Below, one piece after another: positions 39,726 to 46,366 of a stretch of DNA of 51,493 nucleotides. The DNA is taken from positions 1-51,493 of the forward strand of contig JAJDNM010000034.1 in assembly GCA_022340665.1 (NCBI GenBank), written 5' to 3'. A model generated the notes under the pieces. That model worked only from the letters and a program-made list of their open reading frames with translations, did no database searches and was not told where the DNA came from. The position numbers and the translations under genes are program-made. Source of the stretch: Acidobacteriota bacterium. GTDB lineage: Bacteria > Acidobacteriota > Thermoanaerobaculia > Thermoanaerobaculales > Sulfomarinibacteraceae. Numbering within the stretch: position 1 is the first letter of the stretch; every line of letters begins with the position of its first letter.

Positions 39726-41813
39726 ATGAAAAAGGTCCTGATCGCGGGGTTGCTGCTCGCACTCGGCGGCGTTTCGATGGCCTCTGCTGAGGACGAAATG
39801 ACCTCGCTGAGCTACATCTCGTATCTCGAGCGCTACGCGACGGTCCAACCGGCCAATCAGGAAGAGAGTCTCGAGGCGGTCATCAACATGCCCCTGGTCG
39901 GAGGAGACCGCGTGGACACCGCTCGTGAAGCGAGAATGGAGATCATCCTTGCCGACGGAAACACCGTGTGGCTGGATGAGTACACAACCTTGAGTCTCGA
40001 CGCAGTCGCGTTCAGCCGGGATTCCGGTTCCGATCGCAGCGTGATGTACCTTGCCGAAGGCTCGATCATTCTCGAAATCACGGAGTTCGACCTCTCCGAC
40101 AAACCGATCCGGATCGACGGGCGTGCCGCCACCGTTTATCTCGACGCGCGTGGGCTCTACCGCGTGCGGGCATTGCCGAACGGCGGGCTGCGAGTCGAAG
40201 TCATGGACGGTCTCGCCGAAGCGGTCACCTCCTCGGGTGGCGTCCTGATTCGCGCACAGTCGTCGGCCGAGGTCGGGGCGGGAGCAGTGCAGCGGAGCGA
40301 GAACCAGGTTTTCTGGAGCGACGATTTCGCGGCCTGGGTGGACATGAGGCGACAGATCCCTGGTGGAGAGAGCTCCCAGCACGTCGATCTTCGGTACTCG
40401 CGGCAGGCTGCTCAGCTGGACAACTACGGGAGCTGGATCTACGTCGACTCCATCAACTCCTGGGCGTGGCAGCCGACAGTCGGTGTCGATTGGGCGCCCT
40501 ATCGGGCCGGTCGCTGGTACTGGACGCCGACCGGGTGGTCGTGGCTGTCGTACGAACCGTGGGGCTGGCTGCCCTACCACTACGGATCGTGGCACTTTTC
40601 AGTCGGGTTCGGTTGGGTGTGGGCCTGGGGCGGCTACTGGTCGCCCGCGTGGGTGAACTGGGTGTGGTGGCCGGGCTACGTTGGCTGGTGCCCCTACGGC
40701 TACTACAACAATTGGTATTGGAATTACTACGGTGGCTACTACCCCGGCCACTCGCCGCCTTATCGTCCTCCGTATCCCGGCGGCGGTGGCGGTAGTGCAG
40801 TTCCACGGAGGGACGTGATTCCGCCACGAAGAGCGGACAAACGCGTCACCGGATTGACCGGAGAGAACCCGAACCCGCACGCATCGCAAGCCGCGGTCGA
40901 TATCAACGGCAGGGTCCGCATGGCATCTGTCGATCGAAGAGGCTGGACAGCTGTCCGGCAAGAGGATTTCGCGAGCCCCAACCTGACTCGTCTCGCGTCT
41001 TCCGGTCGACGTGTGATGCCTGCTGAAGGCGATCAGATGGGCGTCGTCATGACCGGTCCGTTGGCGACGAGGTCGCCGTCGCGTGCCAAACCCTCGACGG
41101 AGCTCGAGCGCGTGTTCCGTGGGGTCGAGACAAGAAACCCGACAGACGTGTCCGCCCTGATGGCACGCGACGAATCCGCCAATCCTGATGCCGTGCGGCG
41201 GCTCGCCCGGCCGACGACGGTTGCGGACATCGGCCGGCGATCGGTCGAAGCCGCGGCGGTCAGTCGCAAGGCCGACTCTCTACGGCGGTCGTTGGCAGTG
41301 GGGTCTGCTCTCGAGACATCGACCGCCTCGCGTCTTGCGCAGCCCAACCGTTACCGGCCGACGATGTACGGCGAAAGCGGCGAGAAAAGCTCCGGATCGG
41401 CCTCTACACCCGGCACCTCGAGCGGTTCGAGACAGCTGGTTCAACCGCAGACCCGATCGCGCAGCGTGGATTCGGCACGTCCGGTTATCGTCCCCGGTTC
41501 ACGATCCTCGGTCTATAGCCGGCCGACCACCTCGACCTCTCGCACTTCGGCAACCGGCAGGTCGACCACCCGAGCGCCGAGCTCGGTCGGCAGCAGCTCT
41601 GGTCGCAGTAGCTCTCCGCGGTCGAGTTCCGTGAGCGGGTCCCGCTCCGCCGGCTCGCGATCGACAGCGGGTACGAGCCGTTCGAGCGGTGGCAGCTCGA
41701 GGTCGTCCGCCAGTGGCAGCCGGTCCTCCAGCGGCGGCTCCCGGTCGTCGGCCGGAAGCAGCCGCCCGTCGGGCGGTTCCTCGACGAAGAGCTCGGGGGC
41801 CAGAAAACGCTGA
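39726..41813 (+). CDS. Secreted FecR-like / tryptophan-tyrosine-rich / serine-arginine-rich protein
   Basis: This 695-residue protein has three unlike parts. A signal peptide (MKKVLIAGLLLALGGVSMASA) precedes a FecR-like beta domain (about 30-190, EARMEIILADGNTVWLDEYT, DGRAATVYLDARGLYRV). Next is an extraordinarily aromatic stretch (about 235-355) with recurring WxPYxxGRWYWTPTGWSW-type units, as in DUF6600-like proteins, ending in a YYGGYYPGHSPPYRPP tail. The last 250 residues are low-complexity Ser/Arg/Gly/Thr. The aromatic units recur about every 20-25 residues. Probably periplasmic or surface-exposed, possibly binding polymers; no function is proven. A sigma-54 promoter and ribosome site lie upstream, and the gene stands alone. 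Confidence 0.8.
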   Translation: MKKVLIAGLLLALGGVSMASAEDEMTSLSYISYLERYATVQPANQEESLEAVINMPLVGGDRVDTAREARMEIILADGNTVWLDEYTTLSLDAVAFSRDSGSDRSVMYLAEGSIILEITEFDLSDKPIRIDGRAATVYLDARGLYRVRALPNGGLRVEVMDGLAEAVTSSGGVLIRAQSSAEVGAGAVQRSENQVFWSDDFAAWVDMRRQIPGGESSQHVDLRYSRQAAQLDNYGSWIYVDSINSWAWQPTVGVDWAPYRAGRWYWTPTGWSWLSYEPWGWLPYHYGSWHFSVGFGWVWAWGGYWSPAWVNWVWWPGYVGWCPYGYYNNWYWNYYGGYYPGHSPPYRPPYPGGGGGSAVPRRDVIPPRRADKRVTGLTGENPNPHASQAAVDINGRVRMASVDRRGWTAVRQEDFASPNLTRLASSGRRVMPAEGDQMGVVMTGPLATRSPSRAKPSTELERVFRGVETRNPTDVSALMARDESANPDAVRRLARPTTVADIGRRSVEAAAVSRKADSLRRSLAVGSALETSTASRLAQPNRYRPTMYGESGEKSSGSASTPGTSSGSRQLVQPQTRSRSVDSARPVIVPGSRSSVYSRPTTSTSRTSATGRSTTRAPSSVGSSSGRSSSPRSSSVSGSRSAGSRSTAGTSRSSGGSSRSSASGSRSSSGGSRSSAGSSRPSGGSSTKSSGARKR

Positions 41814-41878
41814 CGCGCAAGCTGAAACAATTATTCGCATCACGGCGGACCCTCCGGCTTTAGTGCGTCCAGTCGCGG

Positions 41879-41884
41879 TATAGT
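41879..41884 (+). promoter_or_regulatory. -10 element (TATAGT) of cdd
   Basis: TATAGT ends exactly 6 bases before the cdd ATG with no Shine-Dalgarno. A leaderless transcript is predicted. No good -35 is visible. Confidence 0.6.
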
Positions 41885-41890
41885 TGCTGC

Positions 41891-42322
41891 ATGTCGGATC
41901 TCGATGAAACGATGATCGACCGCCTGGTTCACGCTGCTTCGATGGTGCGCGAAAAAGCTCACGCTCCCTATTCGCGGTTCACGGTCGGGGCTGCTGTTCT
42001 CGATGGCGAAGGTCGGGTGCACGTGGGGTGCAACGTCGAGAATGCATCCTACGGCCTCAGCGTCTGTGCCGAGCGGAACGCGATTTCGGCGGCGGCGGCG
42101 GCAGGTGCGGGACGCATCGACGGCCTGGCGGTCGTCACCGATACCGACCCACCGACCTCCCCGTGTGGCGCCTGTCGGCAGGTGCTGATCGAGTTCGGGG
42201 ATTTCCCGGTGATTCTCGCCAATCCGGCCGGCAAGCGAATCCTGACCACTGTCAGCGATCTCCTCCCCGACGCCTTCACCCCGGAATCTCTTCGGAAGAA
42301 CCTCGAGTCACGAAGCCCGTAG
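41891..42322 (+). CDS. cdd: Cytidine deaminase
   Basis: This is a 143-residue small homotetrameric-type cytidine deaminase. It converts cytidine and deoxycytidine to the uridine forms for pyrimidine salvage. The zinc ligands and catalytic acid are in VCAERNAI (Cys, Glu about residues 58-60) and SPCGACRQVL (two Cys about 90 and 93); the substrate loop NVENASYGL is intact. Length is normal. It starts 6 bases after a TATAGT box. A one-armed heptad array begins 10 bases after its stop. Confidence 0.96.
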   Translation: MSDLDETMIDRLVHAASMVREKAHAPYSRFTVGAAVLDGEGRVHVGCNVENASYGLSVCAERNAISAAAAAGAGRIDGLAVVTDTDPPTSPCGACRQVLIEFGDFPVILANPAGKRILTTVSDLLPDAFTPESLRKNLESRSP

Positions 42323-42331
42323 GGCGTCCGT

Positions 42332-42366
42332 AATTCATAACTCAAAATTGAGAATTCAAAATTCGC
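42332..42366. repeat. Heptad array, copy F (single block)
   Basis: Five in-phase 7-bp units: AATTCAT, AACTCAA, AATTGAG, AATTCAA, AATTCGC. No GC-rich core or second arm is recognisable, so this looks like a solo or decayed copy. Confidence 0.75.
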
Positions 42367-42447
42367 GAAAGTACGGCCGTTTTGCGACCACAAAACGCGC
42401 GTCGCCGTGCTGAAGTGGAACCGGAAAATTTCCCCGATTTACCCCCC

Positions 42448-42476
42448 TTGACACGGCGGTTTCCCGGTTCCATATT
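42448..42476 (+). promoter_or_regulatory. Promoter of the structured leader upstream of the SpoU gene
   Basis: TTGACA (42448-42453), a 17-bp spacer and CATATT (42471-42476). Transcription would start near 42483, at the first hairpin. Confidence 0.6.
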
Positions 42477-42481
42477 GGAAG

Positions 42482-42600
42482 GGTCCTCAGGGACCGCGGG
42501 TGTTTGACGGACCTCACAGCCGCGATACCCCCTGAAAAGGTCCGGGCGGGCACACCCGCCGCGACGAAATCCCGCTCCACGCGGGATTTCGTTATTTCTG
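42482..42600 (+). ncRNA. Candidate structured leader RNA or small RNA
   Basis: Three short perfect hairpins follow the promoter in sequence: GGTCC/GGACC (42482-42495), GGCGGG/CCCGCC (42545-42560) and a 10-bp stem GAAATCCCGC/GCGGGATTTC (42566-42590). The last is followed by GTTATTTCT and resembles a terminator. GGACCT (42510-42515) could instead pair with AGGTCC (42538-42543), which gives alternative folds. It matches no riboswitch I know. It could be a free small RNA of about 115 nt or an attenuator for the gene downstream. Confidence 0.45.
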
Positions 42601-42646
42601 CAATTCCCCCGGCAGTAACGCCGTGCGAAACTGCCGGGGGAATTGC
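42600..42646 (+). promoter_or_regulatory. 17-bp hairpin covering the SpoU ribosome site
   Basis: Bases 42600-42616 pair perfectly with 42630-42646 around a 13-base loop. The 3' arm contains the GGGGG tract that would serve as Shine-Dalgarno for the GTG at 42648, so the hairpin should block translation unless it is opened. Confidence 0.6.
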
Positions 42647-42647
42647 C

Positions 42648-43250
42648 GTGACCGATATGAAGCATCGACTCGCCATGGAACGGCGGCTAGCTCGCCGCGA
42701 ACGGCGGCGCGAGGAATATCGGCGGGGTCTCCGGCCGATGGCAATTGCAGCCTGGGAAATCTCCAAGGAGCACAACGTGGGCTCGCTGGTTCGCACGGCT
42801 CACGCGGTGGCGGCTGAGGAGGTCATCCTGGTTGGTGAACGGGAGTGGAACGTCGAGGCCGCCCGTACATCCGAGCTCTACACCACCGTCAGACAGCTGG
42901 CCGGGCTGGAAGCATTCAGGGCCCACCTGCAAGCACAACGATGGAACCTGGTGGCGGTGGAGCTCGATCAGCGCTCCGTCAGCATCTTCGATGCCGAGTA
43001 TCCGGACCGGCCGTGCTTCCTTCTCGGCGCAGAGCTCGGTGGCGTGCCCGAGCAACTTCTCGAAGAAGCGGCGCTCGTGGTTCAGATCCCCCAATGGGGA
43101 CTCGTGCCCTCTCTCAACCTGGCGGTCGCGGGCTCGATCGTCGCGTACGACTACCTCGCAAAGCTGAACAAAACCGGGCGACTCGCCCGACCGGACGGAG
43201 GTCTCGTCGAGGACGTGGGAGACCGGGATGACGGGGATCACACAGGATGA
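42648..43250 (+). CDS. SpoU (TrmH)-family RNA 2'-O-methyltransferase
   Basis: This protein has 200 residues from the GTG at 42648 (an ATG at 42657 is possible but 16 bases from the G tract). It is a SPOUT-fold enzyme. Motif 1 EHNVGSLVRTAHA (about residues 40-52), motif 2 FLLGAELGGVPEQLL and motif 3 VVQIPQWGLVPSLNLAVAGS are visible. The last normally reads IPM-x-G-x-SLNVSVA and is well kept. The basic N-terminus ERRLARRERRREEYRRG probably contacts RNA. It should methylate ribose in a tRNA or rRNA using SAM; the exact position is unknown. Its leader is heavily structured. Confidence 0.9.
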   Translation: MTDMKHRLAMERRLARRERRREEYRRGLRPMAIAAWEISKEHNVGSLVRTAHAVAAEEVILVGEREWNVEAARTSELYTTVRQLAGLEAFRAHLQAQRWNLVAVELDQRSVSIFDAEYPDRPCFLLGAELGGVPEQLLEEAALVVQIPQWGLVPSLNLAVAGSIVAYDYLAKLNKTGRLARPDGGLVEDVGDRDDGDHTG

Positions 43251-43294
43251 ATCGTCGGTCGTCAGGATCGGTTGTTCGTGCTGTGACGGCCTGC

Positions 43295-43300
43295 TAAAGT
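43295..43300 (+). promoter_or_regulatory. Extended -10 element of the pal-cpoB operon
   Basis: TAAAGT with TG one base upstream (TGCTAAAGT). The leader would be about 85 nt, with AGGAGG 5 bases before the pal ATG. Confidence 0.55.
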
Positions 43301-43391
43301 GGGCCCGCACAGGCAAAGTCGATTTGTATCGAAGACAACAGCGCCGCCCGCAATAGACACCCGGCGACAAGACCGGGCCAAGGAGGCATCA

Positions 43392-43967
43392 ATGCGTGAT
43401 GCGACACGTTTGGCAGCTACCGCCCTGATAATCATTTTGGCGTTTTCGCTCGGTGCCTGCAAAAGCAGCAGCCCAAAGATGGACGCGCCCCCGCCTCAGC
43501 CGACTCCGGTGCCGACTCCGGATGCCGATGCTGTGGCTGAAGAGGTCGTGCACGAGCCGGTGACCGAGACAATCGTGTCCGAGGAGGTCACGGAGGAGCT
43601 GCCCGATGACATCGCACAGCTCAACGCGAGGGGTTATTTGGCGGACGTCTTCTTCGACACCGACCGATTCGATCTCACCGCGTCCGGGCGAGATGCGCTG
43701 GCCGAGAATGCGGCGTGGTTGCAAAGGCACTCCACGATTTCGATTCTCGTCGAGGGTCATTGCGACGAACGAAACACCCGCGAGTACAACCTCGCGCTGG
43801 GCGAACGTCGAGCGAGTGCAGTGCGAGACTACCTGGTCTTTCTCGGCATCGCGCCACAGCGAATCCAGACCATTTCATATGGGGAGGAGCGACCATTTGC
43901 TCAGGGGCACGACGAGGGCGCGTGGAAGCTCAACCGTCGTTCCCACTTCGTGATCGTTGCGCGATAG
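43392..43967 (+). CDS. pal: Peptidoglycan-associated lipoprotein
   Basis: This 191-residue lipoprotein has a signal peptide ending in LGAC, with the lipidated cysteine at about residue 23. A proline/valine-rich linker follows, then an OmpA-like peptidoglycan-binding domain (about 85-190) with the diaminopimelate-binding pattern (VFFDTDRFDL, VEGHCDERNTREYNLALGE, RRSHFVIVAR). It anchors the outer membrane to the wall and is normally part of Tol-Pal. It starts at the ATG after AGGAGG; the longer frame from 43299 is rejected. cpoB follows after 10 bp. tolQRAB are not in this window. Confidence 0.95.
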   Translation: MRDATRLAATALIIILAFSLGACKSSSPKMDAPPPQPTPVPTPDADAVAEEVVHEPVTETIVSEEVTEELPDDIAQLNARGYLADVFFDTDRFDLTASGRDALAENAAWLQRHSTISILVEGHCDERNTREYNLALGERRASAVRDYLVFLGIAPQRIQTISYGEERPFAQGHDEGAWKLNRRSHFVIVAR

Positions 43968-43977
43968 GAGCGAGATC

Positions 43978-44814
43978 ATGTATCCAAGAGTTCTTCTCGT
44001 CGTCGGCATCGCGTTCCTGGTTCCGCTTGCCGCCTGTACCTCGTCGGAGGACATGGCACTTCTGCATCGGGAGATCACGGATGTCCAGCGGTCGGTTGAC
44101 AGTCTTCAAACCGAGGTTCTCGATCAGTCGGATCTGCAGAGCATGGAGCGATCGATGGAGGAGATGACGACAAAGAATCTCCGTTCCAACGCCGATCTCG
44201 CTCTCAAGGTCGAGGAGCTGCAGGAGCAGATCGAGGCCCTGCACGCCAGCCTCGAAATTACGACCAGGCGCTTGCAGGCCATATCGCAGGAGTTGGCCGC
44301 GGCGCGGGCTCAGGGCGGTACCGGCGTCGTGCTGCCTCCGGTGACGGTGGTCCCGGGTGGGGGTGGCGAGGGTTCGACTGCCGCCAATACCGAACAGTCC
44401 ACTCCGACAATGGCGGGCACCGCCGGCACGAGCCCGGACGCGCTCTACCGCTCGGCCTACGAGGACTATATGCGGGGCAATTACGATCTCGCAGCAGACG
44501 GCTTCCGCGAATACATGCGGCGCTGGCCCAACACCGAGCTCACCGACAATGCCCTTTATTGGGTTGGCGAGTGTCAGGATGCGCAGGAGAAGCCCCAGGA
44601 AGCCCTCGACACCTTCACCCAGGTCCTGGAAGATTATCCGACCTCCGACAAGGCGGCAGCGGCTCAGCTCAAAAAGGGCCTGATCTACCTCAAGATGGGT
44701 GACCAGGGGCAGGGTGTGGTCAACCTTCAGTACGTGGTCTACGAACATCCGGGTACTCGCGAAGCGGATCTCGCGCGCGAGCAGCTGCGCTCTCTCGGGC
44801 TCACCATCCGCTGA
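43978..44814 (+). CDS. cpoB: Tol-Pal system TPR lipoprotein CpoB (YbgF)
   Basis: This is a 278-residue protein. A lipobox LAAC is visible at about residue 20, so this version is a lipoprotein, whereas E. coli CpoB is soluble in the periplasm. A coiled-coil trimerisation segment (about 25-110, VQRSVDSLQTEV, VEELQEQIEALHASLEI) precedes a Gly/Thr linker and three TPR motifs (about 155-270, YMRGNYDLAADGFREYMRRW). It coordinates PBP1 activity with outer-membrane constriction in relatives. TAGGAG sits 8 bases before the ATG. It is the last gene of the operon and is followed by a large heptad element. Confidence 0.93.
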   Translation: MYPRVLLVVGIAFLVPLAACTSSEDMALLHREITDVQRSVDSLQTEVLDQSDLQSMERSMEEMTTKNLRSNADLALKVEELQEQIEALHASLEITTRRLQAISQELAAARAQGGTGVVLPPVTVVPGGGGEGSTAANTEQSTPTMAGTAGTSPDALYRSAYEDYMRGNYDLAADGFREYMRRWPNTELTDNALYWVGECQDAQEKPQEALDTFTQVLEDYPTSDKAAAAQLKKGLIYLKMGDQGQGVVNLQYVVYEHPGTREADLAREQLRSLGLTIR

Positions 44815-44827
44815 CGTGTCCACCATC

Positions 44828-45001
44828 GGATACTGGATACTGGATACTGGATGCTGGATTCTGGATACTGGATCCGCCTGTCCACCCCTGGACGCGTTGA
44901 TTTTGAGAAAACCGAACTGTTGCCATCCAATATCCAACATCCAACATCGAGTATCCAGCATCGAGCATCCAGCATCCAGCATCCAGCATCCAGAATCGCG
45001 C
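44828..45001. repeat. Heptad-arm hairpin element, copy G
   Basis: Left arm 44828-44876: seven units of GGATNCT type (GGATACT x4, GGATGCT, GGATTCT, GGATCCG). Right arm 44925-45001: eleven units of ATCCARC/ATCGAGC type, the reverse complement of the left arm. Between them is GTCCA-CCCC-TGGAC (44880-44893), a perfect small hairpin, plus about 30 bp of other sequence. This is the longest copy and has a heptamer unrelated in sequence to copies A and C. Confidence 0.93.
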
Positions 45002-45118
45002 CTCCCGGCTGCCAATCGGTGAAAATACAGCCAGCACTAGCCTAATTTCGACGTTTCCGCTATCATGTCCGACCCAGTGCCGCGCGCGCCGCGCGGGACG
45101 TGACGAAGGAGTGTTTCG

Positions 45119-45409
45119 ATGGCTACGATCAAAGGCACGAAGAAGCAAGCGCGTAAGCGCCACCGCCAGTCTCTCGAGCGGCGGATGCGGAACCGATCGG
45201 TTCGCACGCGCGTGCGTCGGCAGATGCGGCTGATGCGAGCCGCCATCGCCGAGGGTGACAAGAAAACGGTAGAGAAACTCCTGCCCGAAACGATGTCGAT
45301 CATCGACGTCGGCTGGCGCAAGGGCGTGTTCCACCGCAACACTGCGGCCCGATATAAATCCCGCATGGCGAAGCAGGCCCAGGCGGTGATCTCGGGCGCG
45401 AAAGCTTGA
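45119..45409 (+). CDS. rpsT: 30S ribosomal protein S20 (bS20)
   Basis: This 96-residue basic protein has the S20 pattern: MATIKGTKKQARKRHRQSLE at the N-terminus and KGVFHRNTAARYKSRMAK near the end (about 76-89). It binds 16S rRNA early in 30S assembly. AAGGAG lies 8 bases before the ATG. purC starts 4 bases after the stop, so they are probably co-transcribed. Confidence 0.97.
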   Translation: MATIKGTKKQARKRHRQSLERRMRNRSVRTRVRRQMRLMRAAIAEGDKKTVEKLLPETMSIIDVGWRKGVFHRNTAARYKSRMAKQAQAVISGAKA

Positions 45410-45413
45410 GGCG

Positions 45414-46322
45414 ATGAGTCAGGCCCTGCTCACCACCTCCATCCCTTCCGGAAACCTGGTGAGCCGGGGCAAGGTCCGCGACATCTATGCCACCGACCAG
45501 GCTCTGATCCTGGTGGCGACGGACCGTATCAGCGCGTTCGACAGTGTGCTGTCGCCGGGTATCCCCGGACGGGGCGAGATTCTCACCCGGCTTTCCACCT
45601 TCTGGTTCCAGCGATTTGCTGACCGCGTTCCGAACCATCTTGTCGCCACCGAGCTGACCGATTTTCCGGAGCCGTTCAGCGCCCATCCCGAGCTCGCCGG
45701 GCGGAGTGTCCTGGCGCGGAAGCTCGAGCCGATTCCGGTCGAGTGCGTCGCGCGTGGCTACCTCGCCGGTTCCGGGTGGAAGGAGTACCAGGCTGACGGC
45801 ACCGTGTGCGGCATCGAACTGCCGCCGGGGCTGACCGAGTCGGCCAAGCTCCCTGAGCCGATATTCACGCCGGCGACCAAGGCCAGCGATGGCCACGACG
45901 AAAACATCAGCTTCGAGCGGATGGTGGAGATCGTCGGCAAAGAGACCGCGACCAGCCTTCGCGACCTGACGCTCGAGCTCTACGCCGCGGCGGCCGAGTA
46001 CGCGCGCGATCGCGGCATCCTGATTGCCGACACGAAGTTCGAGTTCGGGTTCGATGAGAATGGGCGGATTGTCTGGATGGACGAAGCCCTGACTCCCGAT
46101 TCGTCACGCTTCTGGCCGGCCGACGACTACGAGGCCGGGCGGTCGCAGGCTTCATTCGACAAGCAGTACGTGCGCGACTGGCTCGAGGCCAGCGGGTGGG
46201 ACAAGGAACCGCCCGCCCCGACCCTTCCGCCCGAAGTGGTCGAGGGCACCCTGTCCCGCTATCGTGAGGCCTATCGCCTGCTGACGGGAGAAGACCTGGT
46301 TTTGGCGGCGGCAAAAGACTGA
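45414..46322 (+). CDS. purC: Phosphoribosylaminoimidazole-succinocarboxamide synthase
   Basis: This 302-residue SAICAR synthase joins aspartate to CAIR with ATP in purine synthesis. The N-terminal RGKVRDIYATDQALILVATD contains the nucleotide loop (GKVRD), and DRISAFDSVLSPGIPGRGEI follows, then ECVARGYLAGSGWKEY. The later segment LIADTKFEFGFDENGRIVWM and DEALTPDSSRFWPAD (about 200-240) is the metal/aspartate region. It is the longer form (about 300 residues) seen in Mycobacterium and eukaryotes. It follows rpsT at 4 bp. Confidence 0.96.
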   Translation: MSQALLTTSIPSGNLVSRGKVRDIYATDQALILVATDRISAFDSVLSPGIPGRGEILTRLSTFWFQRFADRVPNHLVATELTDFPEPFSAHPELAGRSVLARKLEPIPVECVARGYLAGSGWKEYQADGTVCGIELPPGLTESAKLPEPIFTPATKASDGHDENISFERMVEIVGKETATSLRDLTLELYAAAAEYARDRGILIADTKFEFGFDENGRIVWMDEALTPDSSRFWPADDYEAGRSQASFDKQYVRDWLEASGWDKEPPAPTLPPEVVEGTLSRYREAYRLLTGEDLVLAAAKD

Positions 46323-46366
46323 GACAGCATTCTTCGGGCACTACCCGACGAGCAGAGGAGATTCCC

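Noticed and set aside
42482-42600. Assignment of the leader to guanidine, fluoride, SAM or SRP RNA families
   Set aside because: None of their invariant sequences could be found; only generic hairpins are present, so I left it unnamed.
44828-45001. Regular repeats as a CRISPR array
   Set aside because: The period is 7 bp with no spacers, and the two blocks are in opposite orientation. No cas genes are present.
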